The position numbers were made by a program, and so were the translations under genes. 64,000 bases of DNA from Bugula neritina (lineage: Eukaryota; Bryozoa; Gymnolaemata; Cheilostomatida; Bugulidae): assembly GCA_964035545.1 (NCBI GenBank), contig OZ037765.1:3405001-3469000 (forward strand), in the 5' to 3' direction. Below are positions 12,402-25,000 of the stretch, one piece after another; position 1 is the first letter of the stretch; each line of letters opens with the position of its first letter. The notes beneath the pieces were generated by a model that saw only the letters and a list, made by a program, of their open reading frames with translations, did not search any database and was not told where the DNA came from.

Positions 12402-13926
12402 GCGCATCGTATTCTAGCAGTACTGCTGCAGAGAAAAGTGAACTGAGACAAGTTTACCTAATCAAGTATGTAGAACCAACACCAACTATATTAGAAAATA
12501 TAACTCAAAAGGTGATTGAAGCAAATTTTGGGTTAATTCTTTTTTGTTTATGTAGAGTTTTGCTAATATTAATTAAAAACTATTTATCAACATTTACTTG
12601 GTTTTGCTACAAGTTTTCATAAGTTTCTTGTTTTTATCAATTTTAAAAATAAATCAAAGTTGCTATAATAACTAAATCTAGTTCAATAATTGAACGTATG
12701 AATTTTTAAACTAGGGTGAAAAATTTTCAATCAAAAAGCTGTAGCTATAAAAAATCAAAATTTTCACTCATACCTGAATACCAGAGAGGGAGGTTAAAGT
12801 ACTGATAGTCTGTATGTTTTTCTGCTGTCACTCCGGTATCATCTGATCTCTTATTGACAATCTCACATTGATCTCCACTCACTGACTTCACTATAGAACT
12901 ACAGTTATAACTGATGTCTTCATCTTCTAAACAGAAACTCATACAGTCTCTGAGGTCTGATGTACTTGTCTGGTTGTACTTCTGTACTCCACTGTTTAGA
13001 TAGTCACCTCTAGTAGCTGTCCATGGCTGCCATATTCCTGTGAAATACAATACTCTATGAGAGATTGTACACAAAAATCCGTTTAAAACTAGACCCATGA
13101 TTACTTGTTGCCTAAAACATTTCATCAGTCATATTTTAAGTTCAGATTTAAGGAAATATAGAAGTTGATAGATTGATCTGGTAATTTGCTATACGCACTC
13201 AAAAATCTAAAGTCTTTCTGCAACATTTATAATTTATTTGAGTATATAAAATTAAAATTTTCTCAAAACGTGCTATAGACTTACTATCTGATGTTGTATT
13301 GCAATCCTATATATAGTCACTCGATTTCATAAATACTCACCAGCACAGTTTGGTCTAACAGAGTATCTCCACTGACTATCAAAACTACTAATAGTAGCAG
13401 TCTGGGTATTCTCTGCTAACAGTTGACAGTTTCCATCCTCAATTTTGTAGTTTATTGAGGCACATATAAATGTTGTCTGTTGCATACACTGAGCTCTACA
13501 CTCATCTTCACTGTTTACAGAGAGAGTCTTTATACTACCAGATGTTATGTGAGGATCTAGTCTACCCACACCTGATGTCCAGTCACAGGTTAGTCCTGAA
13601 AATATGCATAAGATGCTATTGCCATATTTTATTCAGGTTATATAATGCTAGCTGGAAAGTTTTATGACTTAATACTAACTTTGTAAAGCTTTTTAGAATA
13701 GCAAGAGTTTACTATGGGTTTATACATTTGAGAGCTTGTATTGCTATAATAATTGCGTCAATGTGTACAATTTCTATGTATATGCTCCAAATAATGGTCA
13801 TAAAAAACTTAATAGATTGCATTATAAAAACAATATTATATCTAACATACCTTGTGCTGGTGCAGAGATAGACACAGTAACTAGAAAGAACTGCAAAGTA
13901 AAACACAAGTACAGTATTCTCTCCAT
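4406..13926 (-). CDS. Gene A: PAN-PAN-FNIII-sushi transmembrane receptor, exon 10 decayed
   Basis: Exons: 13851-13926 signal peptide; 13341-13595 PAN1; 12774-13037 PAN2; 9927-10418 domain with variable loop; 7972-8289 FNIII-like; 7717-7814 and 6829-7015 unnamed module; 6283-6395 and 5696-5906 FNIII; 5026-5235 sushi (four Cys, TCELVDGKGEWSDNPPICE); 4406-4734 transmembrane (VPMGFIIIILVVSLIVMLV) and tail. The tail carries YEEV, YEIT, YEKV and YENT. Exon 10 (5337-5525) has lost its 3' half and its donor. Because exon 10 is phase 1 at both ends, skipping it leaves an open frame of 850 codons without the phosphatase-like module and furin site. All other exons are open with GT-AG splice sites. It is either a functional short isoform or an early pseudogene; the sequence cannot decide. 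Confidence 0.75.
4925..5002. repeat. Short form of the 17-bp intron 11 minisatellite
   Basis: About four imperfect copies of a unit like ACATACAGTAGACTGAC in intron 11 of gene A. The same place is expanded in genes E and F, so this looks like the near-ancestral state. Confidence 0.7.
5337..5525 (-). pseudogene. Decayed exon 10 of gene A (receptor-phosphatase-like domain)
   Basis: The acceptor and first part match exon 10 of genes B, C and E, including the SSRKKRS furin-like site. The part coding for the conserved GDNQTYGGYWNRPLDNQ block and the splice donor is deleted, joining intron 10 directly to mid-exon. A further ~10-base loss near 5470 breaks the frame. Confidence 0.85.
9369..9439 (-). 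mobile_element. Degenerate tRNA-like SINE relic in intron 4 of gene A
   Basis: Position matches the better preserved relic at 21116-21186 in gene B. Only the reverse B-box-like GGAATCCGACC and some spacing remain. Too decayed to assign an anticodon. Confidence 0.3.
10419..12773. other. Long intron 3 of gene A
   Basis: Holds no exon that I can support. Blocks of it recur in intron 3 of genes C, D and E (for example around 11330-11700, 34560-34850, 47180-47480 and 57850-58190), so it was duplicated with the gene. A plus-strand frame at 11334-11687 has no conserved counterpart in the other copies. Contains the TA microsatellite at 12290-12400. Confidence 0.6.
12290..12400. repeat. TA microsatellite
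   Basis: About 110 bases of nearly pure TA with scattered TATG and TAAT interruptions, within intron 3 of gene A. Confidence 0.95.
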
Positions 13927-14747
13927 GTTAACACTACTTAGTAACGTCTATACACTGAAGTAGTGTTTAGTAAAGTTATACTTTTATACAAATAAATCAC
14001 AATAGCCACAGTCTTTCACTATTAGCGGCTACTATAATATATGTATTGTACTTGAAAGAATAGAAAGTCACAAGAATGTATTACAAGGAGGAAGTTGAAA
14101 AACTCTATACAAATACTTTAACCAGTACTGTATAATAAGTATTCATTTTTTCACTCCCAATGCATTTTGTTATTTTGAAGGTTGTGTCCCCTGTACTAGG
14201 TAATAGAAGTTGCACTGATTCAATATATTGTTAAGATCATGTAATAAATGGATTGCTCCTTAATTCATTATAGATAAAGCTACTAGACATACACCAGTCA
14301 GCAAGGGAGGTAATTAAGTAACATTAGTTCAAGATCAGGTTTAGGTTCAGATTAACTCCTAATACCAAAGAAAGCAAATAATGGAAGCATCCACTTTCAC
14401 CTTTAAACAATTCCACTTCTATTTTTGCTGATTGAGGTAATTTGATAAAAATGTCAAAATGAAGTTATACTGTCTAACAAATCATTAGGATTTTCTCGCA
14501 TTTGTATTTACATACATGTATGTAGTTAAATTATTGTGGATATAGCTATTAAGATAGTTGATTGCATAAAGATAAAAAGCAAATTTACACTATATCTTAT
14601 AACATAATAACTTTTGAATGAGTAAATGTGAAAATTCAGAACAAAATATATACCTATGGTTATGTTTCATCAAAGAATTTGAAGCACTATTTTGTAGAGC
14701 AGAAAAGTAGCACAAGCATATAACATTCGAATAAACATTTCACTCAC

Positions 14748-14830
14748 ATTCTTCAAGGTTTTTATGCATGAAAACCACCTTTCGCTGCAAAGCACTCAAC
14801 TGGCTTTGAATAATAAAAGCTGCCAAGCTT
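14748..14830 (-). promoter_or_regulatory. Candidate core promoter and 5'UTR exon of gene A
   Basis: TATA-like TTTTATTATT on the minus strand (14809-14818), then the conserved CAGTTGAGTGCTTTGCAGC block, then a donor AAT|GTGAGT with last exon base 14748. The matching acceptor is ACTTCAG at about 13955, just upstream of the ATG at 13926 and preceded by a branch-point-like TACTAAA. The order and spacing repeat upstream of genes 0, B, D and E. Confidence 0.45.
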
Positions 14831-14872
14831 TTGTGGAGTTATGAATTATTGCAGCTTCTGAAAAAAAATTTA

Positions 14873-14922
14873 ATTTAATTTTTTTGTTCTCACTCTGCAG
14901 AGTGAGAACAAAAAAATTAAAT
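14873..14922. repeat. Perfect 50-bp palindrome
   Basis: Two 25-base arms meet at CTCTG|CAGAG (14897/14898) and are exact reverse complements, with no spacer. The matching intergenic position in the other units has only the left arm, so the right arm is a templated inverted duplication specific to this copy. Confidence 0.95.
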
Positions 14923-16041
14923 GTGGTCAGCTAATTTACATTGACCTTTTGACTTTGCTACCAGAAGTAGTTGTTTTAATAGTCTTCGTATATAAATAAT
15001 TAGGATACATCTGTGTGTTGTGTTCTTTGTTTACAACTTGTCTCCTCTATAAACTGTAAAACTCAATATAAAACTTACTCAAACGACATTCAATGTTTAA
15101 TATCTGCTAAAAGCTATGATGATTTTCTACATCTTTTGACTCCTATATATAGTATTTGTAAATTGTTGAAAGAAAGCTGTTTCATACTGAGTGTCTGACA
15201 AAGTCACACTCTAGTCACCATAATGCATTTATGTCATCCGAATAATGATAATAGTAATTTATGCAGTTCTGTTTATCAAAGTTATCAAAAGCAGGGCCAA
15301 AATATAATCAACAATGGAATAAGTCAAAAGTTGTGCAACCTCCACCACTTTTACAGTTATATGATTGCATAAGTATAGTAAAATATATTGTAGTGCTCTA
15401 ATGCCATATGCCAAGGTTATCTTTTAATAAAATAAAAATATATGCGGGTCATTTCACAATTTCAGCACAAATATTTTATAATTTTACTTTTTAATTAGCT
15501 TTATTGTAATAATAATAGAACTGCTTTTTATGTTGTAGTTGATATTTAATAGGAATAGTTATGTAAACAGGCAGTCACGGTATTAAATCATTTTTTGCAA
15601 GAAAAACAATTTCTAAAGCATATTATAGAGCAACATACATTACAGATAAATTAAGTCAGAAATAGTTTATTCATATTTTGTAATCCAAAAGCTAGCAGCT
15701 AAAAATATGATGACAAAATTTACTTTATCATGGACAAGAAAATTAAAACAAATCCAGCAGGAAGCATATTTCTATGAAACGGTGGAAGTGCAGATATGTA
15801 GTTTTAAGCAATAGTATATGTCATAATAAAACACTTTCTAAAAATTAGTTTAATCTCAAACAAGCTGAATGGATTTCTTATTTCAATCCAACAAAGACCT
15901 AAAGTTATTTCTCTATAAGATCATAGTTTTAACACATTACTATAAAATGCACATTTAGGACAATTATTATATTTAAAATTTAACTTCTGGCATATTAAAA
16001 GCTCAGTAAGCAGTAAGAATTGTTTCTGAATTGAGTTTGTT
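14923..16041. other. Intergenic: 3' flank of gene B
   Basis: AT-rich and alignable to the other intergenic regions. Contains a minus-strand AATAAA (15666-15671) about 370 bases past the gene B stop. No gene seen; the plus-strand frame at 15013-15198 is not conserved. Confidence 0.5.
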
Positions 16042-19000
16042 TCAAGCTTTGTTGCTGATTGTTGGAGTATTTTCATAGCAGACATGTTCCGTCTGTTTAG
16101 TTACTTTCTCATAGACATGGTCATCTGATGTAGCCTGGAAACTTGTTGTCTCATACTCAGCACTTTGTACTGGTACATCTCGTGTACCACCCTGATTCTT
16201 AGAAGATGTAGGTGTCAGTCCCACTTCTTCATATTCAGTATTAGGCTGAGCTCTATTCTCTTCAGACTCAGTACCAGAAGATCTTCTCGCCAACATCACA
16301 ATAATAATCACTGCTTGTAAAATAATGATGAAACCCATTGGAACACCAACTGCTACTCCAACCACCCAGCCTGCTTCTAGAATAAAGATATGCATAAATT
16401 GTTGCTGGAAAAACTCTTTCTGTGTGCTAAGCTATAATCTCTCAAAGTAGGTTGCAAGCCTTTTATTAATGAAAAGCAGCGTTGCAGGCTTGCTGCTGCA
16501 ACTACTCAAAATATGAGTTTCTTCAAAATTTTCAACAACTGGGATAGTTATATATTTAAAAATAATTAGTTTACAATAACAGATAGTACTAACACATGTA
16601 CCTTTAGTTGGTAGTTCACAGGTAGGAGGATTGTCAGACCATTCTCCTTTACCATCTACTAGTTCACATGTGATGGCAACAGGACCTTTTCTTATGAACC
16701 CTTCTTTACAATCATAATTCAGAGTGGAACTCAGTTTCCAGCTTTTATCAACAACTGGTGTTTCAATATTTGCTACAGATTGTGGTGTTGAGCATGTGAT
16801 TGGTTGAACCACTGAAATGAAATAATGAAATTTTCGCAAAACTTTAAAAAGTTAAAAGGAATAACATATTTTGAGCTAAGAAAATATAGTTGCTGATTTT
16901 CAACTCACATCTTACAGACTCTGCACCAGGAATAGTGGTAACCTTCAAAACATCATCTTCAGTCTTAGCCTTGAATCCAACAGCAATGTGATATGAGTAT
17001 TGGTTGTCTAGAGGTCTGTTCCAGTAACCACCATATGTTTGGTTATCACCAACACTAAGTGAGGATGGATAGTTGGTAACCGGAAATGATGCTGTTATAT
17101 AAACAGTCACATTATTTATGCTATCAACAGTAATGGATCTCTTTTTCCTGGATGACAATTTTTCAACAACAATAACCATGGAGTCGTATCCTTTCAGAAT
17201 ATCATCAGATGAAGTGATGTTTGGTAGAGGTACTGTAATGGTTTCCCCTGATGGATTTACTGTATTATTGCCATCATTGCTGTATGTCAACACTGGCTCT
17301 AAAAAGCAATTACATTGTTTATTATATAGCAAGAGGAACTAAATATTTTTTGATTAGCCACGCTCTCTGAGTTTATATTTATTGCAAAGTTTTGTGAGTT
17401 TCAAGGTTTGAAGCTTCATGCCCTGAAATATTTTCAAAATAGTGTGAGTAAATATTTACTTACTTTCAGGTTTAGTCCAGAGCACAACTTCTCTAGAACT
17501 TTCTCCAAACTCATTTTCAGACAGAAGAGCTTTAACTGTACAGCTGTATTCTACTTGACTATAGAGTGATTCTATAGTTAGAGAGGTGGTAGAAGAGTCA
17601 GGTGTAATATTATAGTAACTCACTGAGTTTACTGTCACATTATCATTAAAGGTGTTGTTGGTTGTGATGCATGTTACCTGTAGCCAGTGATTAAAACAGT
17701 ATATAGCACAAATATCATTAACTTTTATGTATTTAATATTGTCATATTAAAAAATTCTCTGCTTAAACAAGCTGCAAAGAATATGCTAATTTTCTAATTC
17801 TAGGTTAATTTAAAACATAGTTGGATGTCAAAGGTATATTTATGTGTAAGAAATGATCGAGAGCTAGCCAGTTATCAACAAAACTTAGAGAGTTATTGAA
17901 AAAGAGAACAAAGTATGTATAAGTATGCCTAGTGACATGCAAAGTATAGAAGCAGACCTGCAGAAGTATAGCAAGTTGACTTGGCATCTAAAAACAAAAT
18001 TGAAGTTAAGCTGAAATTTTTCCTGTTTGACTTATTACTCACCTGATACTGTTGAATAGAGTAGATCTTATCTGTATAAACTACTGGATACCAGGAGATG
18101 GTAACTGAAGTAGAAGTTCTGGTGTCAACTGTCAGTCCATCTGGTGAGTTGGGTGCTGCAAAGTAAATATTATCATAGGAGATGATCACTTTTATTACTC
18201 AAAAACTTTGTTTGGTTACAAAATGTCTCAGCGCTGCCAAAAATTTTTCACCAGTATTTTGAAATTTTCAGTTTTACCCTTATTATATCCATATTTCAAC
18301 CCATGACTGCTTGATTGACTATTTTATTTTTATTATATGCAAATCTTTTAAAAGTTGCATTTATGTCTTCACTAACTATAATATAATCTTCATATAGTAA
18401 CCTAAACCCTAATTTATGTAAAAGAAAAATAAAATATTTGAAACTATTAAAGACCTATTAACTTTCAAATCTTTAAAACATCCAAACACATACACATATA
18501 GAATTATAGAAGCACGCATGTACACACATAAGCCCACTCACATGCACATTGCATGCAGGAGCAAAGTTATCTCCACACTTGCAATAACTTCTGCTCACCT
18601 TTACTAGCAGTGTATTCTTCTTGCCATATGACATTCTCATGTCCATCTTGTAAATTTACTTTAATAGTCAGTTCGAAGGTCACACCTTGCTGTTTAGTGA
18701 AAGTCCATGGTCCTGTTTTTATCTGATAGGATAATTGCCTACTTCCATAAGTTAATGTAACACTGGATATGCAGTCATCAGCTTCCTGTTACAGTGAAAG
18801 AGTTTAAATAATGTTAGGCTTACTTTAAGAAAATAGAAGCAGAATTAGTAGGTTGCTATGGCTTCAGAATAATCTCAACAGTGTGACTTTTGATTTAATT
18901 ATGAATTGAGTATGATTATTGAACAGACCTACCCAAGTAATTACACATAGCAATAGTAGTGTTTATAAGTAATTGCAGAAGTATACTCAAATATATTTTT

Positions 19001-22000
19001 TAACCTAATCCTAAAAGTGAAATATATATTAAATATAAACTTACAAGTGAAGGTACAAAATTTCACTCAATACAAATTATAAATTAATTCATTCACAATT
19101 AATAACCAGATTACATTGACACAGTAATAATAATGCTTGCATTATAAATAATTGCTGAAATACTATATACTCAAAATTTATTTTTAACTTAATCCTAATT
19201 TTAAAGTTACTGATGTATTTATATAGTTTAGGCTGTATAGGCGTAACCTTAACATATTATTGAACCCAATCATTGCTGAAAAGCAAAATAAGAAAAAAAG
19301 GAGTATAAACTCATTGCTGTATTTTTGAATGTAGAAACCTACTTTACTACATATAATATTATGGGTAACACTATGATATGATTCAAATTTTAATTACAAT
19401 ATTTATATTTTAAGTAAATCTACTCAAAATATAAATATCTCAACTATTTTTATAGTTTTAGAATAACCCAAGATGATATTATATTATAGTTCAAAATCAA
19501 TATGATCTAAAAGTATATAGATTATAGATAAAAATATAGACTTACAAGTGAAGGTACAGACACAGTAAATATTCTCTCTTCTCCTGGTTTCAGAATACCA
19601 CTTTCTGTTATTATAACATCTCCAGATGGTAATGTGCCTCTTTCTGTAGCATATAAAAAATATATTAATTAGTCAAAAATGTTTGTAACAGAAACAAATA
19701 CTTGAGATGCAAGGCCACCACTTTAACCTGCAAAAATTGTAGAAATACAGTTAACGATACTAATCTGCTTGTAGGTAAAAAATGTTTGAATAGTAATATA
19801 CCTGCACAGAAAAGAAAACTGACAGTAGAGGCATCTTGTATTAACTCTTCACCATTATAGTTCCTCACAGTAGATACTCTAGCATAGTAAGGTTGTTGTA
19901 TATTCAGATTACTAATCACAGTCTCTCTGTAGTCTATAGAAACTAATTTAGAGCTTATTATTGTGTTGAAGTTGGAATTGTCTGAACTTTCTATTTTAAA
20001 ATGAGTAGTTGTGAGCTCCTGATTGGATACAGTAGCTGGAAATTCCCATGTAATTCTGATTTCTCCTGGTGACACATCTGTGTGAGAAGATACTGGGTCT
20101 TCAGACAGCTTTAGAATTTCTAAAAAATTATCAAAATAAAAACATTTAAAGCATCATTTATTTCGGGTATAACTAATAAAATGAAAGTAATATGATTTTA
20201 TTCCTTTACAATTATAGCAAACTATATTTTGTATAGCTTATTGAATATAAATATTTTATATAAAACAATGGTTTATATAAAATTTTTGACAATATAATAA
20301 AGCCAGTTCATGGTGAAAGTTTTAGACAAAGCTTGCTTAACAGCCCATAAGTTTCAGATGGAAACTTAGAAAGTGCATCACGAATAGTATATATATGTAT
20401 ATAAGTTTACACGAAAGATACAAAAATTGAGGTTTGTGGTTTGCATTAACTTATAGTTGAGGTTTCATTTGATGTAACTATTTCCATTAGCCGAATGAAA
20501 AAATCTATTCCGAAAGCAATAATGGAGCCGATAATGGAAACGTAGTGTATATATCATAAAATAATACTATCATAATTAGTGCTGTCCTTGAAACCAAATG
20601 ACTATCAGAATTTTTTTTTCAACCTACACTGAGTTAAGAGAATAAAATATTTTCACAGATCTCCTTCTCTTAGCAAAACTGATAATACAAGTTTACATTT
20701 TGAAGAAACAGTGCTTATTTTTAAACATTTAGGTAAAAAGTTGTTTTACCTTGTGACTTTCAATAAATATAAAAGTGAAATAATCTTTAGGCGAGCTTTG
20801 AACCTGAGGCCTGCTGTTAAAAACATGCCTGGGATATATTTTTGCAATATATAGTTTGGTTTGTTGTATAGCCATTCTATACAATGTAGAATAATTATAA
20901 CAAAAAATTAAACAAGTAATTTGTAAGCTGTTGGGTACATAACAAATTATTCAAATTTGCACCATGCATTATCTATAATAGATCAAATGAGATCAAAACT
21001 GAAAAATGAGCAAATTCAAATACTACATACTATATATACCATATATAGTTTTACGGACTCACGCAGAACAACTTGCATTTAGTAACTGTGAGAACACATA
21101 ATAGTAAAACTTTTTCCTCCACTGGGATTCAGACCTTAGACCCCTGATTTGCAAGCAGGAGCGCTAGCAAATCCCACTACGGGGGCTTTGAGATTCCGGA
21201 CAACAATGACAAACGCAAAGTGCTGGTTGTAAAATTACACTTTCTACGAAACTAGGCAATATATAAATATTTAGTCTACTAAGATATTACAAATTACTGT
21301 TAAGAACACCGAGATTGCCATGTGAATGTTTAGACTTTAGACATTTTATTATGTAAATATAGCTTGGAAGTGATTCAGTTTACTTCATTTAGTACATGCA
21401 CATCGGCAAATTATGACCTAACATTAAAATTTGCTCAAAATTCATTGAAATTGACTATATGGTATATTTATGTTATGATTCTCATTATGCATAACATAAA
21501 AGCATTAAAGCATTAAAGCGCACGTCATTTTCATATAATGCACTTATTATTATGTATGTGCAACCGTTGAAACAAACCACAATGTCTGCAACTCCAAATT
21601 AGCTAAATAATTAGGAAAAACATGGGAAAATAAGCAAAATTAAAAATAACCTTGACTATTTATTGATATGTTATTAGTTTTAGGCAAAAACCCATATATA
21701 TTAGCAGCTAAAAAATAGCTAAAAACTGGAGATTTCGAGTGTGTACTAAATTAAGCAAAATGACCCAATTGCAGGAGGAGAAAATTTTTTTGACTTTCTC
21801 AACTTTCAGTATAAATTAGAAACCTGAAGCTGTACTCTGATCTCACACATTTCTATATCATCACTCTTTCTCAACTGACAACACAAAATTTGTTAACATC
21901 TTCATACCATTTGTAACTCAACCACCATACACATTTGCTGATTACAGATAATGAGCACAGGTATAGCTGCAAGATCTAGCGAGTAAAATATACACTAAAA

Positions 22001-25000
22001 TATACTTAAATTGCCACAGGTTTTGCTGTGCACTCGTTGTTGGTCAACAATCTATGGCTTCTTAATGCACCAGTGCATTGTAATCACCTGCTATGTAGGC
22101 TCTCAGTGCTACTCCTCTGTTTTGTATGACAACATTTGAATATGTGAGTCTGTCTACTCTCTCTCCGTTAAGAAAAGGTAGACTTATATAAGCCTCGGGA
22201 TCTGCTGACATATGTGGTCTAAATGAGACGAGGTTACCTTTACAACCAGAAGTACTCAAGTCTTCTACATACAGAGCAAGAAAGTCTCCTTTTCTAACTA
22301 CTTCTGTAGAGTTCTGTACAAACTGGAATCTGATTCCTCCCGTAGATACATCTTCAGGTGTGAGTAGAGTTTCTGTAATCAGATTGAATACAGCAGAGTT
22401 ACCTTCTCCTGTCTGTCTCCAGATAGCAGCATATGAGTCACAGTAGTCAGTATAATGACCAATCATATACTTCCAGCCAACTAAATATCCGTCTGCTTCT
22501 ATCTTGTAATTGAAGAGTAACATGAAAGCTACTCCAGCTGATCCATAATTTATTATCTTTGTGTTGGTTGTACTGTCAGAGTTATCTGAAAATAATAATA
22601 TGTTATTCCTAAGATATAATATCACATTTATCAGGTAATGCAAACTACTTTTAATATAGGAATTTAAATGCTTATTCATCACACTATTTAACTATCCCAT
22701 TATATAAAATCCTACTTTTTTCTATAAATTTTTTCTTCTGGCATATTAATTGTGTAAGATGGCTGGCAGGGGGGGGGGTGAAGGTTTGACACAGTTTGAT
22801 CTCAACGAAGAGATTACCCAAACATACTTTAATCACCAAAAGGACCTGGCAGATCACCATTTTACTAAACATGCATAGGGTGATGAAATATAACACTAAC
22901 TTGTGCAAAAACAAGAGAGCCAAAAGATTTTCTGGAGAAAATGTAAAAAAAAGCCTTTCATTCAATGTAGAAAATTTAATATAAGTCTCAGCTCATCATG
23001 TGGTCTTTGGTTTTATACCAAATATTAATGTGATCTTTGATATCATATCAAATAATGATGTGGTACTCTGTGCTCTAGCATGCTGATGAACAATGCTTTT
23101 GTTACTTTTTACATATAAGTCAGATTTATGAAAATATGTATTTAAACTGACTTTGATATTACTTAGACAGTTGGTAGGTCATGCAATGGTTTAACTGTTT
23201 GTTTTAGTTATATATCAGTATTAAAAAGTATATATATATATATCATTGTTAATCTTAAAGACTAGCAGCGGCCTGAAATTAAAGTATATTTTTTCAATAA
23301 ATCTCGTTTCTTTCAACATAAAAATTTGTACTGCTCAGTTATAGTACATATAAGTAGTACATATTTCATGTTGATTCAAATTATTAGAGCTCTCATGCAA
23401 GTGAGTAGGGCTTTGCTAATAGCAATTAAGAAATAATTGCCAATATTTACTTGCTTCTATAATAACTACAAATAATTTCTTTGTTTTTTTAGCTTCGAAA
23501 AATATACAAGAAGCAGCTGTAACAGCTGTATCTATTCCAGCAACTGAACATAGCCTATTTGCACACTAGCTATAGTCTAAAAATTTAGTTTGTAATCAAT
23601 AAATTTCACCCATACCTGCATACCAGAGAGGGAGGTTGAAGTACTGATAGTCTGGATGTTTTTCTGGTGTCACTCCAGCTTCATCTGATCTTTTGTTGAC
23701 AATCTCACATTGATCTCCACTAATTGACTTCACTATAGAACTACAGTTATCACTGATGTCTTCATCTTGTAAACAGAAACTCATACAGTCTCTGAGGTCT
23801 GATGTACTTATCTGGCTGTACTTTTGTACCCTATTGTTTAAAAAGTTGCCCCTATTAGCTGTCCATGGCTGCCATATTCCTATTGGAAAAGAAAATACGT
23901 GTACATAGTGGAGCTACTCAATAGTTTTAACCACCAGATTTTTTAATTTCTTGATAATTTAATAACAGATAATAATTATTAGACAAAGTTGTTTAATTAT
24001 AGCTTTAAGATCACATCACCTCTCAAGTAACATAAGAATTAAGAAATGATGATCTATCAATATGATGAACAAGATATGAAGAATAAAAAGCTTTTGCATT
24101 ATTCAATAAATTTAGATTGAGAGGCTATCTATAGCTCATAACTAAAACTAAATTATCAAAACTAAATATTGAGAAATTGTTATGAAATCTTCCTCTGAAT
24201 AATTAAGTCATAATCCAGCTATCACTTTTTGTTTACAATATATATAAGTTATATACATAACTGCCCAAACATACGTTGACAACGCTGACAGTATAACAGC
24301 AAATGCGAGCCATTTTTAAAAACATCCTGTCTGGCTTGAACCAGAGGAAGGTAGAGGTTATACTGAGGATCAAACACTGCTCAATTTAAAACATTACCCC
24401 CCCCCCTCCCTACTATTGGAGGAAAAGATGGCATTCTCAAAGTCAGTTATTGGGCAAATAAAACCAACCTATAGCATAATGTTTAACTGCAGCTAAACTA
24501 ACAAACTTCCATATTCATGAAGTTGATAAGAAGTTATAATATTATATAAGTTATATAAGTAGTTAGGTTACAGTTGAACTTTCAATCTGTACTCTAAAAC
24601 AATTAATTGCACTTTTTACAGATAATCTATATAATATAATTTTTTTAAAACAAATTTTTATGCAACAGGCTGTCATGATAATAGATTCATAACATTTTTG
24701 GATACCTGGCTATACATACTTGTCAAACATTTGCAAAAAATAAAGTCACATGCAATGCATGCATCCATTGAAATTGGTTGCTGAATGTTGCATCTTTTTT
24801 CACTGTTTACTTAATTGAAATGCTTTTAGAATTAGATTGAATTAGATTGACACTGTCAGAACTGGCACTAAGTTCTAAATCCTGCCCTGTTTTTGATTAT
24901 TCATGAAGGCCAAAATATCATAATGTCTGGTTTGTGTTAAGCCGGAGTTAACAGTAGCATATTCAAAGAGCACTTTCAGTTGGTTATTACTGTCAATACT

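Noticed and set aside
17118-17342. Plus-strand open frames opposite exon 10 and exon 4 (also 28783-29016, 33166-33375, 51720-51935)
   Set aside because: Antisense shadows of conserved minus-strand exons with well-supported splice sites.
24300-24870. Insertion in intron 2 of gene B with a C-run near 24402, perhaps related to the G-tract transposon
   Set aside because: No matching TIR, no shared CACAACGG motif and no clear target duplication; left unassigned.
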